Shown piece after piece: positions 1-7,680 of a DNA stretch of 64,000 nt. A model generated the notes under the pieces. That model ran no database searches and was not told the origin of the DNA. It saw only the letters and a program-made list of their open reading frames with translations. Both the position numbers and the translations under genes were made by a program. The stretch is from UBA5018 sp947463165 (GTDB lineage: Bacteria; Cyanobacteriota; Cyanobacteriia; PCC-6307; Cyanobiaceae), in the NCBI GenBank assembly GCA_943371245.1, contig CALRTY020000007.1, positions 62,001-126,000 of the forward strand, given 5' to 3'. The first letter of the stretch is position 1. Each line of letters starts with the position of its first letter.

Positions 1-411
1 ACCGTGAGCTGTCGCCACCCGCGAGCCAATTTGCCTTGAGGATCGGCAATTGCTCACTCATCACCTCCATCGGTATCTCGACCAGAAGCAAACTGGCCTC
101 GCCCGCCGCCCGCCGCACAGGTGCATCGTCGCTGCCCTGCCAGAGGCGCAGCAACAGCTCCAAAGCCAAGGTACGGCCGTCTTCCCCAGGATCTGCGGCG
201 GCAGCGGCAGCGGCGGTCTGAGACTTACCCGTGATCGGCAGGCTGCGGCGACCATCTTTTTCCACCAGCGCCAGGGCGACCAGATAGGGGGCGTCAGCCA
301 AGGGAACAGGGCGGGGGACTCCAGCCTGATTGATCAACAGACCAGCAGCAGAGCAGCGATCGCTAGATAAGCAAAAATACTCAGGCTGGCATATAGATTA
401 TATTTCCGCAT
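1..411 (-). pseudogene. Probable frameshifted 5' part of an unknown membrane-anchored protein, cut by the window edge
   Basis: Read on the minus strand, an ATG at 411 opens a short frame encoding a charged start followed by one hydrophobic helix (residues about 8-24, LSIFAYLAIAALLLV) and then a TGA at 334-336. One base out of register, a second frame stays open from about 345 to the window edge. It reads like a normal protein (LPITGKSQ, LALELLLRLWQG, SLLLVEIPMEV). Joining the two needs a single missing base near the CTG-rich stretch at 336-350. I infer either a real frameshift or a sequencing error. The alternative is that the second frame is an intact gene starting at a TTG and the membrane segment is a coincidence. 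I do not recognise the family. It is divergent from the CP12 gene. Confidence 0.4.
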
Positions 412-442
412 CCACTACAGATTTACAGGGAGGATGAGTGCC

Positions 443-661
443 ATGACCACCATTGAAGACCAGCTCAAGGCCTACCGAGCGGCCCTCGCCGAATCCCAAG
501 CCAAGGGCGACCAGGCGATTGCTCGCAAAATCGAGCAGCAGATCAAAGAACTGGAAGAATTTCAACAACGCCACCCCGAGGAGCCCAATGCCCCCTCTCC
601 ATTTGAGGTGTTCTGCGACCTGAATCCATCAGACATCAACTGCCGCGTCTACGATGATTGA
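443..661 (+). CDS. CP12-family protein with only the C-terminal cysteine pair
   Basis: Encodes 72 residues. The last 20 have the CP12 C-terminal signature: C58 and C67 eight residues apart, then CRVYDD at the end. In CP12 proteins this end binds GAPDH under oxidising conditions and helps lock GAPDH and phosphoribulokinase in an inactive complex in the dark. The first 50 residues are a charged predicted helix with no cysteine, so the usual N-terminal cysteine pair is absent. The ATG at 443 is chosen because GGGAGG ends nine bases before it; an in-frame ATG at 434 is too close to that site. Family assignment rests on the C-terminal motif and the length, which is near the usual 75 residues. Confidence 0.8.
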   Translation: MTTIEDQLKAYRAALAESQAKGDQAIARKIEQQIKELEEFQQRHPEEPNAPSPFEVFCDLNPSDINCRVYDD

Positions 662-1212
662 GCTAAAGCAAGCTTGATTGACAACCCAAGGGCGATTCAT
701 TGTCGCTCTCACGCCAGACTGATCAATAGATTAATAAATAGATCAATAAATAGACCGGTCAACAGGCTAACTGATTGCATCCACCATTGCCAATAGTGGA
801 TAATTAGCTATAGAATCAGTGGCGGAATAGCCCTGATTGGGGCTTCCTGAAAAGCCAAATTCTTTGCTCTGCAACTGGACTGATTTACAAGCTGTCGCCT
901 AGACGGATCCTGGGGCCCACAGCCACGTCTTTGTCCAAAGCTCTGGCCACGGTAACTGGATTGGCACTTCGACGCTGCCTCCGCAAGCTCACCAGGCTTC
1001 AGCGGCAGCTCTCTGGAGGTGACTCTTTGGCGGTCCCGGTGCAGCGCTACGCCATCCAACCGCCGCGGCCACGGCGGAGACGCATGAAGCCCGTGCTCAA
1101 CTCGGCCAACCACCCGGAAAGGGCCTTGCCGCTGCCTGATGAAGCCGTGCTGGGATCTGAGCTCTGGCCGAGACCGGTGCAGAGCCCAGATTCCGCCTGG
1201 CTTTTGTCGTGA
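662..1212. other. Spacer without a convincing gene
   Basis: About 550 bases between the CP12 gene and tRNA-Val. The start (about 719-765) holds imperfect copies of a 13-base unit resembling aatagatcaataa. The rest is GC-rich. Frames open on both strands here have no recognisable motif, no good ribosome binding site and basic, arginine-rich translations typical of chance frames in GC-rich DNA. Confidence 0.5.
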
Positions 1213-1284
<72 letters not shown>

Positions 1285-1349
1285 GTCTCGCCATTGTGCC
1301 GTCACACTCGCCCCTGGCACCACCCCTCCCATAGAGATCCCCCTTAGAA

Positions 1350-1913
1350 ATGGCCAGCGGCCGCCACCACGACAGGGCCACCTGGCTGCTGGCCCTGCCC
1401 TTCGGGGGGCTGTGGTGGCCTGCCCTGGGCCTGGGCGGCCTGGGGGTGGCCAGCTTGGCTTTTTTATGCGGCGGCCTGCTGCTGTCGCCGGATCTGGACA
1501 CCCGCTCCAACCCCAGCCAGCGCTGGGGGCCGCTGCGGTGGCTTTGGTGGCCCTACCGCAAGCTGCTGCGGCACCGCTCGCTGCTCTCCCACAGTCCACT
1601 GCTGGGCACGGCGGTCAGGCTGGCCTACCTGGCCCTGCTCTGCCTGGGCCTCAGCCTGCTGCTGGCGCCCCTGGGGGGGCCGCCGCCGCCGCGGCTGCTG
1701 CAGATGGCGGCCGAATTGTGGCGGCAGCAGCGGCCCCTGCTGCTGGCGGCCCTGGTGGGGGTGGAGGCCAGCGCCTGGCTGCACCTGATCCAAGACGGCG
1801 ATCCAATGCCACGCACTCCCAGGCTGCTGCGCCGCCGGGGTCGCAAACGCCAGGGCCAGGGGGGAAGCAGCCAAAGGGTCAGGCGCCAGGCGCGGAGCGG
1901 CCAGCGGCGATGA
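1350..1913 (+). CDS. DUF2227-family putative metal-binding membrane protein
   Basis: A 187-residue protein with hydrophobic stretches near residues 12-45, 85-108 and 128-142 and a very basic tail. The SPDLD motif near residue 46 and the RHRSLLSHSP stretch near residue 74 match the Asp/His pattern of DUF2227 (predicted metal-binding membrane proteins common in cyanobacteria). The reaction it performs is unknown. It starts at an ATG 65 bases beyond tRNA-Val on the opposite strand and is followed after 32 bases by mazG, so the two may be co-transcribed. The arginine-rich C-terminus from about residue 155 is low complexity. Confidence 0.75.
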   Translation: MASGRHHDRATWLLALPFGGLWWPALGLGGLGVASLAFLCGGLLLSPDLDTRSNPSQRWGPLRWLWWPYRKLLRHRSLLSHSPLLGTAVRLAYLALLCLGLSLLLAPLGGPPPPRLLQMAAELWRQQRPLLLAALVGVEASAWLHLIQDGDPMPRTPRLLRRRGRKRQGQGGSSQRVRRQARSGQRR

Positions 1914-1945
1914 CAGGGTGGAAGGCCCCGTGAGCCCTCGCCGCG

Positions 1946-2977
1946 ATGGACGCCCCGATCCAGGTCTTCCCACAGCCGCCCGCCAGACCAGGGGAAGGCG
2001 ATCAGGCCAGCGGCGACCTGGCGGCATTGGCGGAGTTGGTGGCGGTGGTGGCGCAGCTGCGCGATCCAGAGCGGGGCTGCCCCTGGGATCTGCAGCAGAC
2101 CCACAGCTCTCTTGTGCCTTATCTGCTGGAGGAAGCCCATGAGCTGGCCGATGCCATCCGCCACGGCGACGACCGTCAACTGGCGGAGGAACTGGGGGAT
2201 CTGCTGCTGCAGGTGGTGCTCCACGCCCAACTGGCCCGTGAACAGGGCCGCTTTGATCTGGCCCAGATCGCCCAGGGCATCAGCGCCAAGCTGATCCGGC
2301 GGCATCCCCACGTATTCGGGGCCGACGACGATCCGGCCCGGCTGGATCGCGGCCAGGCCGGCAGCAGCGAGGCCGTGGCGCTGCGCTGGCAGCAGATCAA
2401 GGCCCAGGAAAGGCAACAGCTGGCCACCTCCCCAGCTGGCCAGGCCCCGGTTGAACAGTCACCAGATGACAAGTCGCCAGAGGTGGAGGACACCGCCAGC
2501 CCCCTCAGCGATCTGCTCAGGGCCAAGGTGCGCGGTCAGCCCGCCCTGGCCGGTGCCATGACCATCTCCCGCAAGGCCGCCGCGGCCGGCTTCGAATGGG
2601 ACGACATCGAGGGCGTCTGGGCAAAGGTGCATGAGGAGCTCGACGAGCTCAAGGAGGCCGTGGCCGAACTCGATCACCACAGCAGCCAAGGCCAAACCAA
2701 CGATGCCCAAAACAGCGCCAGCCAAGCCCTGAACCATGCCCAGGAGGAATTGGGGGATGTGATCTTCACCCTGGTGAATGTGGCCCGCTGGTGCGGTCTC
2801 GACCCGGAGGCGGGCCTGGCCGGCACCAACCAGCGCTTTTTACAGCGCTTCTCCCGGGTGGAGGCCGCCCTCAGCGGCGAGCTGCAGGGGAAGAGCATCC
2901 GCGAACTGGAGGCCCACTGGCAGCGGGCCAAGGCCGCGATTCGGGCGGAAAAAGCCTCCAAAAATAGCGCGGAATAG
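1946..2977 (+). CDS. mazG: Nucleoside triphosphate pyrophosphohydrolase MazG
   Basis: Hydrolyses (d)NTPs to the monophosphate plus pyrophosphate, a house-cleaning role in the cytoplasm. Two MazG helical repeats are visible. The N-terminal one has RDPERGCPWD near residue 36, then EEAHELADAI and EELGDLLLQVVLHAQ. The C-terminal one has GFEWDD near residue 215, then EELDELKEAV and EELGDVIFTLVNVARW; the EExxE...ExxD residues bind magnesium. At 343 residues it is longer than the usual 260-280. The extra length is a Pro/Ser/Asp-rich linker at about 155-190 and a Gln/Asn-rich insert near 245-262, in line with low-complexity insertions in other genes of this window. Confidence 0.92.
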   Translation: MDAPIQVFPQPPARPGEGDQASGDLAALAELVAVVAQLRDPERGCPWDLQQTHSSLVPYLLEEAHELADAIRHGDDRQLAEELGDLLLQVVLHAQLAREQGRFDLAQIAQGISAKLIRRHPHVFGADDDPARLDRGQAGSSEAVALRWQQIKAQERQQLATSPAGQAPVEQSPDDKSPEVEDTASPLSDLLRAKVRGQPALAGAMTISRKAAAAGFEWDDIEGVWAKVHEELDELKEAVAELDHHSSQGQTNDAQNSASQALNHAQEELGDVIFTLVNVARWCGLDPEAGLAGTNQRFLQRFSRVEAALSGELQGKSIRELEAHWQRAKAAIRAEKASKNSAE

Positions 2978-3043
2978 AATAAAAAGAATCAGAAACAAAA
3001 GAAATAAAGAATAACGATTGATTAGGGTGCGCCTCGGCCCTAT

Positions 3044-3478
3044 CTATCCCTCTTCGGACCTCTGTCGCCGCTGCTCCTTGATGCCGCCGCGGCGACGCTT
3101 GGCCGTGAGCCTTCGCTCCACCGAGCCCCTGGTGGGTTTGGTGGCGCGACGGGGTGGCGGCGGCGGTTTGATCGCGGCGCGCAGTAGCTGCACCAGCCGC
3201 TGCTGAGCCGCCTGGCGGTTCAACCACTGGGAGCGGTGCTCGGCGGCCACCACCACCAGCACCCCATCCACCAGCCGTTCGGCCAGCCGCGCCAGGGCCC
3301 GCTGCCGCAGGTGCTCGGGCAATGCCGCCGTGGCGCTCAGATCGAAGACCAGTTCCACCCGCGAATCGGTGGTGTTCACCCCCTGGCCGCCGGGGCCCGA
3401 GGCCCGCGAGAAGCGCCAGCCCAGCTCCCCGGCTGGAATCCACCAGCGCTCGTCGATCGGCAGGTCCGGGGCGGTCAT
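3044..3478 (-). CDS. arfB: Alternative ribosome-rescue factor / peptidyl-tRNA hydrolase ArfB
   Basis: A 144-residue class I release-factor-like protein. The catalytic GGQ motif is in ASGPGGQGVNTTDSRVEL near residue 28. The C-terminus is a basic tail (KPTRGSVERRLTAKRRRGG) that in ArfB/YaeJ threads into the empty mRNA channel. There are no codon-recognition domains, which separates it from PrfA and PrfB. It releases nascent chains from stalled ribosomes. A proline-rich run before the tail replaces the usual linker. The start codon lies nine bases after the stop of the carbonic anhydrase gene, so the two are likely one operon. Confidence 0.92.
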   Translation of the reverse strand: MTAPDLPIDERWWIPAGELGWRFSRASGPGGQGVNTTDSRVELVFDLSATAALPEHLRQRALARLAERLVDGVLVVVAAEHRSQWLNRQAAQQRLVQLLRAAIKPPPPPRRATKPTRGSVERRLTAKRRRGGIKEQRRQRSEEG

Positions 3479-3487
3479 GGAAATCTC

Positions 3488-4297
3488 CTAGAGCAGGCTC
3501 ACCAGGCCGCTGCCGATGTCCAGGTAGGCGGGCTGAATGCGCAGCCGGCCCTCAGCCAGCGCCTGGGCCAGCAGCTGGCTGCTCTGCGGCAGGGCGGCGG
3601 CGGCGGCGCGGGCATTGGCCTGCACCGCCCGTTCCAGCCCCTCAACCCCAGCCCAGGGGGCAGGCCAGGGGGCAGGGGGCAGGGACTGGCGGATTGGCAG
3701 CACCAGCTGCTCCAGCAGGGGCGTCAGCGGACCGTCGCCCAGGGCCGCCCGCACCGCCCCGCAGCCGCTATGGCCCAGCACCAGGATCAGCGGCACCCGC
3801 AACTCGGCCACGGCGTACTCCAATGAAGCCACACCAGCAGGGAAGGCGGTGTTGCCGGCGCTGCGCACCTGGAACAGTTCGCCGGCCCCGGCGGCAAACA
3901 GCCACTCCGGCGCCAGCCGCGAATCGGCGCAGCAGAGCAGCGCCGCCCAGGGCTGCTGGCCCAGGGCCAGATCCTCGGCCCCCACCTGACAGCGCAGCGG
4001 CGATTGCGCCAACAGCAGCGCCGCCCGCTGGCTCGGATCGCCGCTCGCCGCCGCCCGCTGCCAAACAGCGGCGAACTCGCGGTTGCGACGCAGCAATTCC
4101 TGCAGCGGATCGGCCAGGGGCGCACAGACCCCCAGGCGGCGCTGCAGCAGCTGGTCGGGGCTCTCCGCCCAGGCCGGCGCCCCACCAGCCCCCAGGGCCA
4201 GCCCGCCCCCCAGCAGGGCCGCCAGCCGCAGCCAGGCCCGTCGTCCCAGGCGCGGCGACAAAGCTGTGGGCAACAAATTGGCGGGCTTTGGTGCCAA
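3488..4297 (-). CDS. Exported beta-class carbonic anhydrase
   Basis: Interconverts CO2 and bicarbonate. The zinc-site residues of the beta class are present: C123-x-D125-S-R127, then H176-S-G-C179. The N-terminus has a twin-arginine signal (GRRAWLRLAALLGG, then a hydrophobic stretch and AWAE at about residue 42-45), so I infer Tat export of a folded zinc enzyme to the periplasm or lumen, like the periplasmic EcaB type of cyanobacteria. The start is a TTG; a second in-frame start a few codons downstream would also keep the RR signal. It is upstream of arfB on the same strand and divergent from speE. Confidence 0.88.
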   Translation of the reverse strand: MAPKPANLLPTALSPRLGRRAWLRLAALLGGGLALGAGGAPAWAESPDQLLQRRLGVCAPLADPLQELLRRNREFAAVWQRAAASGDPSQRAALLLAQSPLRCQVGAEDLALGQQPWAALLCCADSRLAPEWLFAAGAGELFQVRSAGNTAFPAGVASLEYAVAELRVPLILVLGHSGCGAVRAALGDGPLTPLLEQLVLPIRQSLPPAPWPAPWAGVEGLERAVQANARAAAAALPQSSQLLAQALAEGRLRIQPAYLDIGSGLVSLL

Positions 4298-4404
4298 GGA
4301 TTCGTGACAGGAGGTGCTGTTGAAGGTTTAGCTGTAACCAAGCCGTTCCAAGGCCCCCCCTTGGGGGCAGGCGGCATCCGATCCCCCGGCAGCAGAAGCA
4401 ATCC

Positions 4405-5295
4405 ATGGCCCACTCTTCCGCCGCTGAGCCGGCCGCCACCCCGGGCTGGGTGGATGAGGTGCTTGATGGGGTCCGCTACGGCCTGGCCGGCCAGGTGATC
4501 GCCGAGCGGAACTCCCCCTTCCAGCGGGTCACGATCATCGACAGCCAGCGCTACGGCAAGGGCCTGTTGCTCGATGGCTGCTGGATGACCGCCGAGCGCC
4601 AGGAGCGGCACTATCACGAGGCGATCGTGCATCCGGCCCTCTGCGGCGCCGAGAGCATCGAAAGGGTGCTGGTAATCGGCGGCGGCGATGGCGGCACGGC
4701 GCGGGAGTGCCTGCGCCATGCCGGCGTCGGCCAGCTCGACCTGGTGGAGATCGACGGGCTGGTGGTGGAGTGGAGCCAGCGATACCTGCCCGCGATCGGC
4801 GGTGCGGCCTGGGCTGATCCGCGCCTGCGGCTCACGGTGGGCGACGGCATCGCCTGGGTCCGCGACGCCGCCGCCGCCAGCTACGACGTGGTGATCGTCG
4901 ATGGCTCCGACCCGGCCGGACCGGCGGAAGGGCTGTTCAACCGGGCCTTCTTTGAGCACTGCCGCCGCATCCTCAAGCCCGGTGGCGTATTTGCCACCCA
5001 GAGCGAATCCCCCGAGGCCTTCCGCCAGGTGCACCTGGACACCGTGCGCCTGCTGCGCGAGGTATTTGGCCACGCCGACCCCCTCTACGGCTGGGTGCCG
5101 ATGTACCCGAGCGGCTGGTGGAGCTGGACCTTCGCGGCCACAGATGGGCCCCGCTATCTGCAGCCCCGGGCCGAGCGGGCCGCGGCCGTGGCCGCTGGCT
5201 GTCAAATTTGGAGTCCTCGTTGGCAGCGCGGCGGCTTTGAGGCGGTGCCGGCCGCGATCGAACGGGAGCTGCAAGCTCCCGCCGCCGCCAGCTGA
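4405..5295 (+). CDS. speE: Polyamine aminopropyltransferase (spermidine synthase)
   Basis: A 296-residue class I Rossmann enzyme that transfers an aminopropyl group from decarboxylated SAM to putrescine. Visible signatures are QRVTIIDSQRYGKGLLLDG, the binding loop VLVIGGGDGGTAREC near residue 88, the acidic EIDGLVVEW at the end of strand 2, VGDGIAWV, and the catalytic IVDGSDPAGPAEGLF near residue 165. The C-terminal GWVPMYPSGWWSW also fits the family. It is followed after 63 bases by speB, forming a polyamine pair. Choice between spermidine and a related product cannot be read from the sequence. Confidence 0.92.
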   Translation: MAHSSAAEPAATPGWVDEVLDGVRYGLAGQVIAERNSPFQRVTIIDSQRYGKGLLLDGCWMTAERQERHYHEAIVHPALCGAESIERVLVIGGGDGGTARECLRHAGVGQLDLVEIDGLVVEWSQRYLPAIGGAAWADPRLRLTVGDGIAWVRDAAAASYDVVIVDGSDPAGPAEGLFNRAFFEHCRRILKPGGVFATQSESPEAFRQVHLDTVRLLREVFGHADPLYGWVPMYPSGWWSWTFAATDGPRYLQPRAERAAAVAAGCQIWSPRWQRGGFEAVPAAIERELQAPAAAS

Positions 5296-5358
5296 GCCCA
5301 GCCCGCCAACTGAGACCAGCCCCCCAGCCAGCCCGGCTTTCTCCTACCGATCCAGCCC

Positions 5359-6228
5359 TTGAGCCAAGCCGATCTCTCCTGCTTCGAAACCGACGGTGCC
5401 ATCTACATGGCCAGTCGCCGCGATCCCAGCGGCTGCCGGGTGGGCCTGTTTGGGGTGCCCTACGACGGCACCACCTCCTTTCGGCCCGGCACCCGCTTCG
5501 GGCCAGCGGCGATCCGGGAGGTGAGCGGCGGGCTGGAGAGCTACTGCCCCCAACTCGATGCCGACCTGGAGGAATTGGCCTTCGCCGATCTGGGGGCCGT
5601 GGCCATTCCCTTCGGCGCCCCCGAGCCGGTGGTGGCGGCGGTGCGCCAGGCCACCGACCAGGTGCTGGCCCTGGGGCTCAAGCCGCTGATGTTGGGCGGT
5701 GAACACTCGATCAGCTCCGGGGCCGTGGCCGCCGTGGCCGCCCGCCATCCAGAGCTGGTGCTGCTGCAGCTCGATGCCCACGCCGACCTGCGGCACGAGT
5801 GGCTGGGCAACCAGCACAGCCACGCCTGCGCCATGCGCCGCTGCCTGGAGGTGTTGCCCAGCGGCAAGCTGCTGCAACTGGCGATTCGCAGCGGCACCCG
5901 CCAGGAATTCGCCGAGCTGCGCAGCCAGCAACGGCTGGTGACGATCGAGCGGCTCACGGAAACCCTGGCGCCCCTGCGCGGCCAACCGCTCTATCTCACC
6001 GTGGATCTGGACTGGTTCGATCCGGCCGTGCTGCCCGGCACCGGCACGCCAGAGCCGGGCGGCTTCCTCTGGAGCCACTTCGCCGCCCTGGTGGAGGAAC
6101 TGCGCCACCACCAGCTGGTGGCCGCCGACGTGGTGGAGCTGGCTCCGCAGCTGGACCCCAGCGGGGTGAGCAGCGTGCTGGCAGCCAAGGTGGTGCGCAG
6201 TCTGCTGCTGTTAATGGCCAGCTGCTAA
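5359..6228 (+). CDS. speB: Agmatinase
   Basis: Cleaves agmatine to putrescine and urea, feeding SpeE next door. Ureohydrolase metal-site motifs are in order: GGEHSISS near residue 113, LDAHADLR near 135 and DLDWFDPAVLPGTGTPEPGG near 216. Length (289 residues) is typical. The first strong start is TTG at 5359; an ATG 16 codons later (MASRRDPSG) is possible but would remove the conserved FETDGAIYM lead. The urea released could feed the urease system whose accessory genes lie 24 kb away. Confidence 0.9.
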   Translation: MSQADLSCFETDGAIYMASRRDPSGCRVGLFGVPYDGTTSFRPGTRFGPAAIREVSGGLESYCPQLDADLEELAFADLGAVAIPFGAPEPVVAAVRQATDQVLALGLKPLMLGGEHSISSGAVAAVAARHPELVLLQLDAHADLRHEWLGNQHSHACAMRRCLEVLPSGKLLQLAIRSGTRQEFAELRSQQRLVTIERLTETLAPLRGQPLYLTVDLDWFDPAVLPGTGTPEPGGFLWSHFAALVEELRHHQLVAADVVELAPQLDPSGVSSVLAAKVVRSLLLLMASC

Positions 6229-6266
6229 TGGCCAGCTACGAATGACGAGCCGAGCTAGCCAGTTGG

Positions 6267-6707
6267 CTAATAGCAGCAGGTGCCACTGGTGCGCTGCTCC
6301 CGCAGGCGCTCGTGCTGCTGACTGATCAGCAGGATGGCCAGGGTGGGGTGATTGTGCAGCAGGTTGAGGAAGCGCAAGCGGTCTAGCCGAACTACCTCCA
6401 CCGGGGTGCGGGCCACCGCCTCGGTACGGTAGACATCCTCTCGCCAGAGGATGTCCTGGTAGCTGAACAACTCTCCGGGCCTGTAGCAGAGCCGCTCGGA
6501 GCGCTCACCAATCACCTCGACGATGCCGCGCCGCACGGCATGGATGGCATCAGCAGCTCCGCCGCGACTGAATACCCTGGCGCCGGTGGGCAAGGTCATC
6601 ACCTCGCAGTCCACCTGGGAGGCCATCAACTCAAGCGGGCTAAGACCGGCGATCGACTGGGCAGCCCTGGCTGTCACAGCAGTGGCGTTTCTGAGCAATC
6701 CCCTCAC
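6267..6707 (-). CDS. Single-domain cyclic-nucleotide-binding (Crp/Fnr sensor-like) protein
   Basis: About 146 residues that fit one CNMP-binding beta barrel. TLPTGARVFSRGGAADAIHAVRRGIVEVIGE is the start of the barrel, followed by YRPGELFSYQDIL and ARTPVEVVRLDRLRFLNLLHNHP. The C-terminus has a helix and ends in SGTCCY. There is no helix-turn-helix after the barrel, so it is not a complete Crp-type regulator. The phosphate-cassette arginine pattern is not clear, so a ligand cannot be predicted. The GTG at 6707 touches its ribosome site; TTG at 6698 is better spaced. Confidence 0.7.
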   Translation of the reverse strand: MRGLLRNATAVTARAAQSIAGLSPLELMASQVDCEVMTLPTGARVFSRGGAADAIHAVRRGIVEVIGERSERLCYRPGELFSYQDILWREDVYRTEAVARTPVEVVRLDRLRFLNLLHNHPTLAILLISQQHERLREQRTSGTCCY

Positions 6708-7151
6708 CTCCCCTGAACTGGTAGATGAACCATTACAGCGCCTAGAGGGGCCTAGGGGAAGCTGTTTAGGTAAATCAAATCTGCACTCAAGGAAAGCAGC
6801 GGCCGTTATTGCGCTTTTCTGCCACCCAGCTCAGGCATCGAGGGCAAACAGCCAGCAAACTGGTCCATGGGGAAAGGCAAGCCGCCAAACTGATCCACGG
6901 GAAAAGGCAAGCCGTCAAAACCGGCCGGCAAAATCGACCACCAGAAGTGTCCGGCAAAATCGCTTACCAAACCATTGGCTGGTAAAGCGGTATCTGGAGC
7001 AACATTATCAAGACAAGCTCTGGAGGACTCCAGCCGCAGCAAATGCTGGCGGCAGGGTCGCAGCAGGAGAAGGTAAATAGTGCAGTCAGAAGAGTGCAGT
7101 CAGCCCAGGGATCCTCAGCCCATCTAGCCAGCGCCCCAGATTCGGCGCCCC
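6708..7151. other. Spacer with degenerate 33-bp repeats
   Basis: No convincing gene. At about 6842-6935 an approximately 33-base unit (containing ccaaactgatccacgggaaa and ggcaagccg) is repeated two to three times with drift. The remainder shows no promoter or RNA structure that I can defend. Confidence 0.45.
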
Positions 7152-7650
7152 CTATTCAGCCAGCGGCAGTCCGGCGAGTGGCTCCAGCTCCATGGCTTCA
7201 AACATGCCGCTCAAGCTGAGTTGCTGGTCGAGCGGCACGCCTACACCAGCGGTTTTCGTGGTCTGGCTGGTGAGCGGTAGCCGCGGCGACCGGGCCGTCC
7301 AGTGGGGACACCAGAGCTCGCCGCTGAGCTCGGCAGGGATGGTCAGCTGACGCATCTGGCACCAGCCCGCCCGGCCGCCACAGCCAACCTGGGCCCCGCT
7401 AGTAGGCAGGGCGCCGATTGGCTGGACCCCGCTCGGCAGGGCACCGATTGGCTGGGCCCCGCTCGGCAGGGCGCAATGGCGGCAACTGCGGCAGCTGGGG
7501 CGATGGGCCATTCGGCAGGTTCATGGGGGAGCCGCACATTAGGCAGGTCAACTGCTGTTTACCAGGTGGCTTACCTAATACTGCAGCTGTTTTGCTGCTA
7601 GTCACCCGGCCAGGGCAAAGCAGCACTTCCGGCTCAGAAGCGCTCTCCAT
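7152..7650 (-). pseudogene. Small CxxC zinc-ribbon-like protein, apparently frameshifted at a repeat
   Basis: From ATG 7650 one frame encodes MESASEPEVLLCPGRV, then LTCLMCGSPMNLPNG, which looks like a real N-terminus with a CxxC knuckle. That frame then runs into meaningless proline/arginine repeats. A second frame takes over near 7511 with SCRSCRHCALP, later GWCQMRQLTIPAELSGELWCPHW, and runs to a stop at 7152. Together they give several cysteine pairs as in zinc-ribbon proteins. The switch lies just before two 30-base repeats. I infer one gene broken by a frameshift; the second frame also has its own ATG (7511) and could be expressed alone. Family unknown. Confidence 0.45.
7406..7475. repeat. 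30-bp direct repeat, about 2.3 copies
   Basis: Two consecutive units beginning ggcagggcgccgattggctg at 7406 and 7436 differ at only a few bases, and a third starts at 7466. On the minus strand they encode the decapeptide ALPSGAQPIG repeated inside the cysteine-rich gene. Unit length is a multiple of three. Confidence 0.8.
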
Positions 7651-7680
7651 AGGATCCGCCGATCCGCGGCGCCCTGCCCC

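Noticed and set aside
6842..7042. 78-codon minus-strand frame with repeated GLPFPxDQF
   Set aside because: Repeat translation of a 33-bp DNA unit in one frame only; no other gene-like property.
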